A stretch of DNA of 62,655 bases, taken from positions 1-62,655 of the forward strand of contig JARGFH010000019.1 in the NCBI GenBank assembly GCA_029210695.1. The letters are read 5' to 3'. The stretch comes from Acidimicrobiia bacterium (GTDB taxonomy: Bacteria; Actinomycetota; Acidimicrobiia; Spongiisociales; JAHEDJ01). Shown here piece by piece: positions 62,270-62,655 of the stretch. Position numbers and translations under genes: made by a program. A model generated the notes under the pieces. The model was not told the DNA's origin, did not search any database, and saw nothing but the letters and a program-made list of their open reading frames with translations. How positions within the stretch are numbered: position 1 is the stretch's first letter; each line of letters opens with the position of its first letter.

Positions 62270-62544
62270 TCTCGCGCAACCGCCACCACTACCAGCGCGC
62301 ACGACTGACCGCACCGACCACGAAATATGGGCGATATCGCCCTCCAGGCTCACCCGAGCCGAACGATGCCTGTTTGGTTGTCAAGGGGGTTTTTGGGCGC
62401 GTTGGTGCCGCTCGGCCGTGACCGAGGTGATCGTGGGGTGTAGGTTTGGGGGTGGCCCGGGGTGGCTGAGCGGAAGAGCCGGCGATTCAGGATGCAACGC
62501 CGGTCACGCACGCGGCAGAGTCGTTCCTGGGTGCCCCCCGGGCC
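62270..62544 (-). mobile_element. 3' non-coding end of an IS110-family element
   Basis: Following the transposase stop on the minus strand there are about 170 bp up to a TTGACA-containing stretch near 62360-62384, which resembles the right end of actinobacterial IS110 elements (from memory). In between lies a hairpin with a 7-bp stem (GCCGGCG and CGCCGGT, one wobble). IS110-group elements carry a guide ('bridge') RNA in non-coding end DNA, but most IS110 proper use the other end, so I do not claim one here. No gene is visible. Confidence 0.4.
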
Positions 62545-62655
62545 CTAACGCTGCTGCTGGTCGGTGGTCAGGTGGCGGTAGACGACGTCGGAGAGGCGCC
62601 GTTTCAGTACCCGGATCGCTTCTTTCTTTGTTTTACCTTCAGCGAGTTTGCGTTC
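62545..62655 (-). CDS. IS110-family transposase, C-terminal end (partial)
   Basis: The last 36 residues of a protein running off the window: ERKLAEGKTKKEAIRVLKRRLSD then VVYRHLTTDQQQR and a TAG at 62545. The KREAxRxLKRRLSDxVYxxL pattern is the characteristic C-terminus of IS110/IS116/IS902 transposases. The catalytic RuvC-like and Tnp regions lie outside the window. Confidence 0.8.
   Translation of the reverse strand, partial: ERKLAEGKTKKEAIRVLKRRLSDVVYRHLTTDQQQR

Noticed and set aside
62457-62540. tRNA-like stretch (GGTGGCTGAGCGG followed by a 7-bp stem)
   Set aside because: There is no T-loop consensus (GTTCGAATC), the anticodon stem would have a 13-base loop and the acceptor ends do not pair. 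It lies in the non-coding end of the IS110 element.

Overview
High-GC (roughly 64%) bacterial DNA with GTG/TTG starts, tightly packed or overlapping genes and many actinobacterial-type families: a homodimeric E1-like TPP enzyme, class III cyclases fused to AAA/TPR modules, LLM-class flavin oxidoreductase, TM0106-type RecB nuclease, DUF5661, TetR and VapBC. I infer an environmental actinomycete, perhaps Acidimicrobiia-like. There is no rRNA, no convincing tRNA and no core marker operon, so class-level placement is a guess. Both ends lie in insertion-sequence debris: an IS21-like terminus at bases 1-76 and the 3' end of an IS110-family transposase at 62545-62655.

Layout. 0.3-3.1 kb: a membrane protein with an apparent frameshift and a three-gene HEAT/hydrolase operon. 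3.2-7.4 kb: radical SAM, MFS, TfoX-like, CoA-binding and zinc-ribbon membrane proteins. 7.7-12.4 kb: a kinase/PLP-lyase fusion with an E1-like enzyme. 12.6-17.5 kb: histidine kinase, TM0106 nuclease and a trimethylamine-dehydrogenase-family enzyme. 17.6-21.6 kb: GNAT, FGGY kinase and a sphingosine-phosphate-lyase-like enzyme. 21.6-31.2 kb: ordinary accessory metabolism and transport. 31.3-40.7 kb: two giant cyclase-ATPase signalling proteins flanking a truncated beta-helix protein and a thiolase. 41-46 kb: lipoprotein, MscS channel, DUF4386 and a TetR/hydrolase operon, with remnant-rich spacers. 46.6-49.6 kb: histidine kinase plus FIST sensor. 49.8-51.1 kb: secreted trypsin-like protease. 51.4-56.3 kb: a four-gene unit (HET-C-like protein, small protein, isoprenoid-synthase-like protein, terpenoid-cyclase-like protein). 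56.6-60.7 kb: methyltransferases, GAF-cyclase and AI-2E-type transporter. 60.8-62.7 kb: VapBC, a chimeric methyltransferase/VanZ junction and IS110.

The best candidate for an undescribed system is the minus-strand unit 56348->51448. A HET-C/zinc-phospholipase-C-like protein overlaps a small unknown gene, which sits 11 bp from an isoprenoid-synthase-like gene that itself overlaps a terpenoid-cyclase-like gene. The 3' end of its last gene is duplicated at 43140-43304, and the 5' end of a neighbouring methyltransferase is duplicated at 61747-61924, so this island has been rearranged.

Other highlights are a bacterial protein with the domain order of human soluble adenylyl cyclase, whose two cyclase domains are degenerate in complementary ways; a TMADH-family enzyme with Glu at the Tyr60 position; two independent kinase + PLP-lyase modules; a GAF-cyclase with altered purine-selecting residues; and a 52-bp palindrome present twice.
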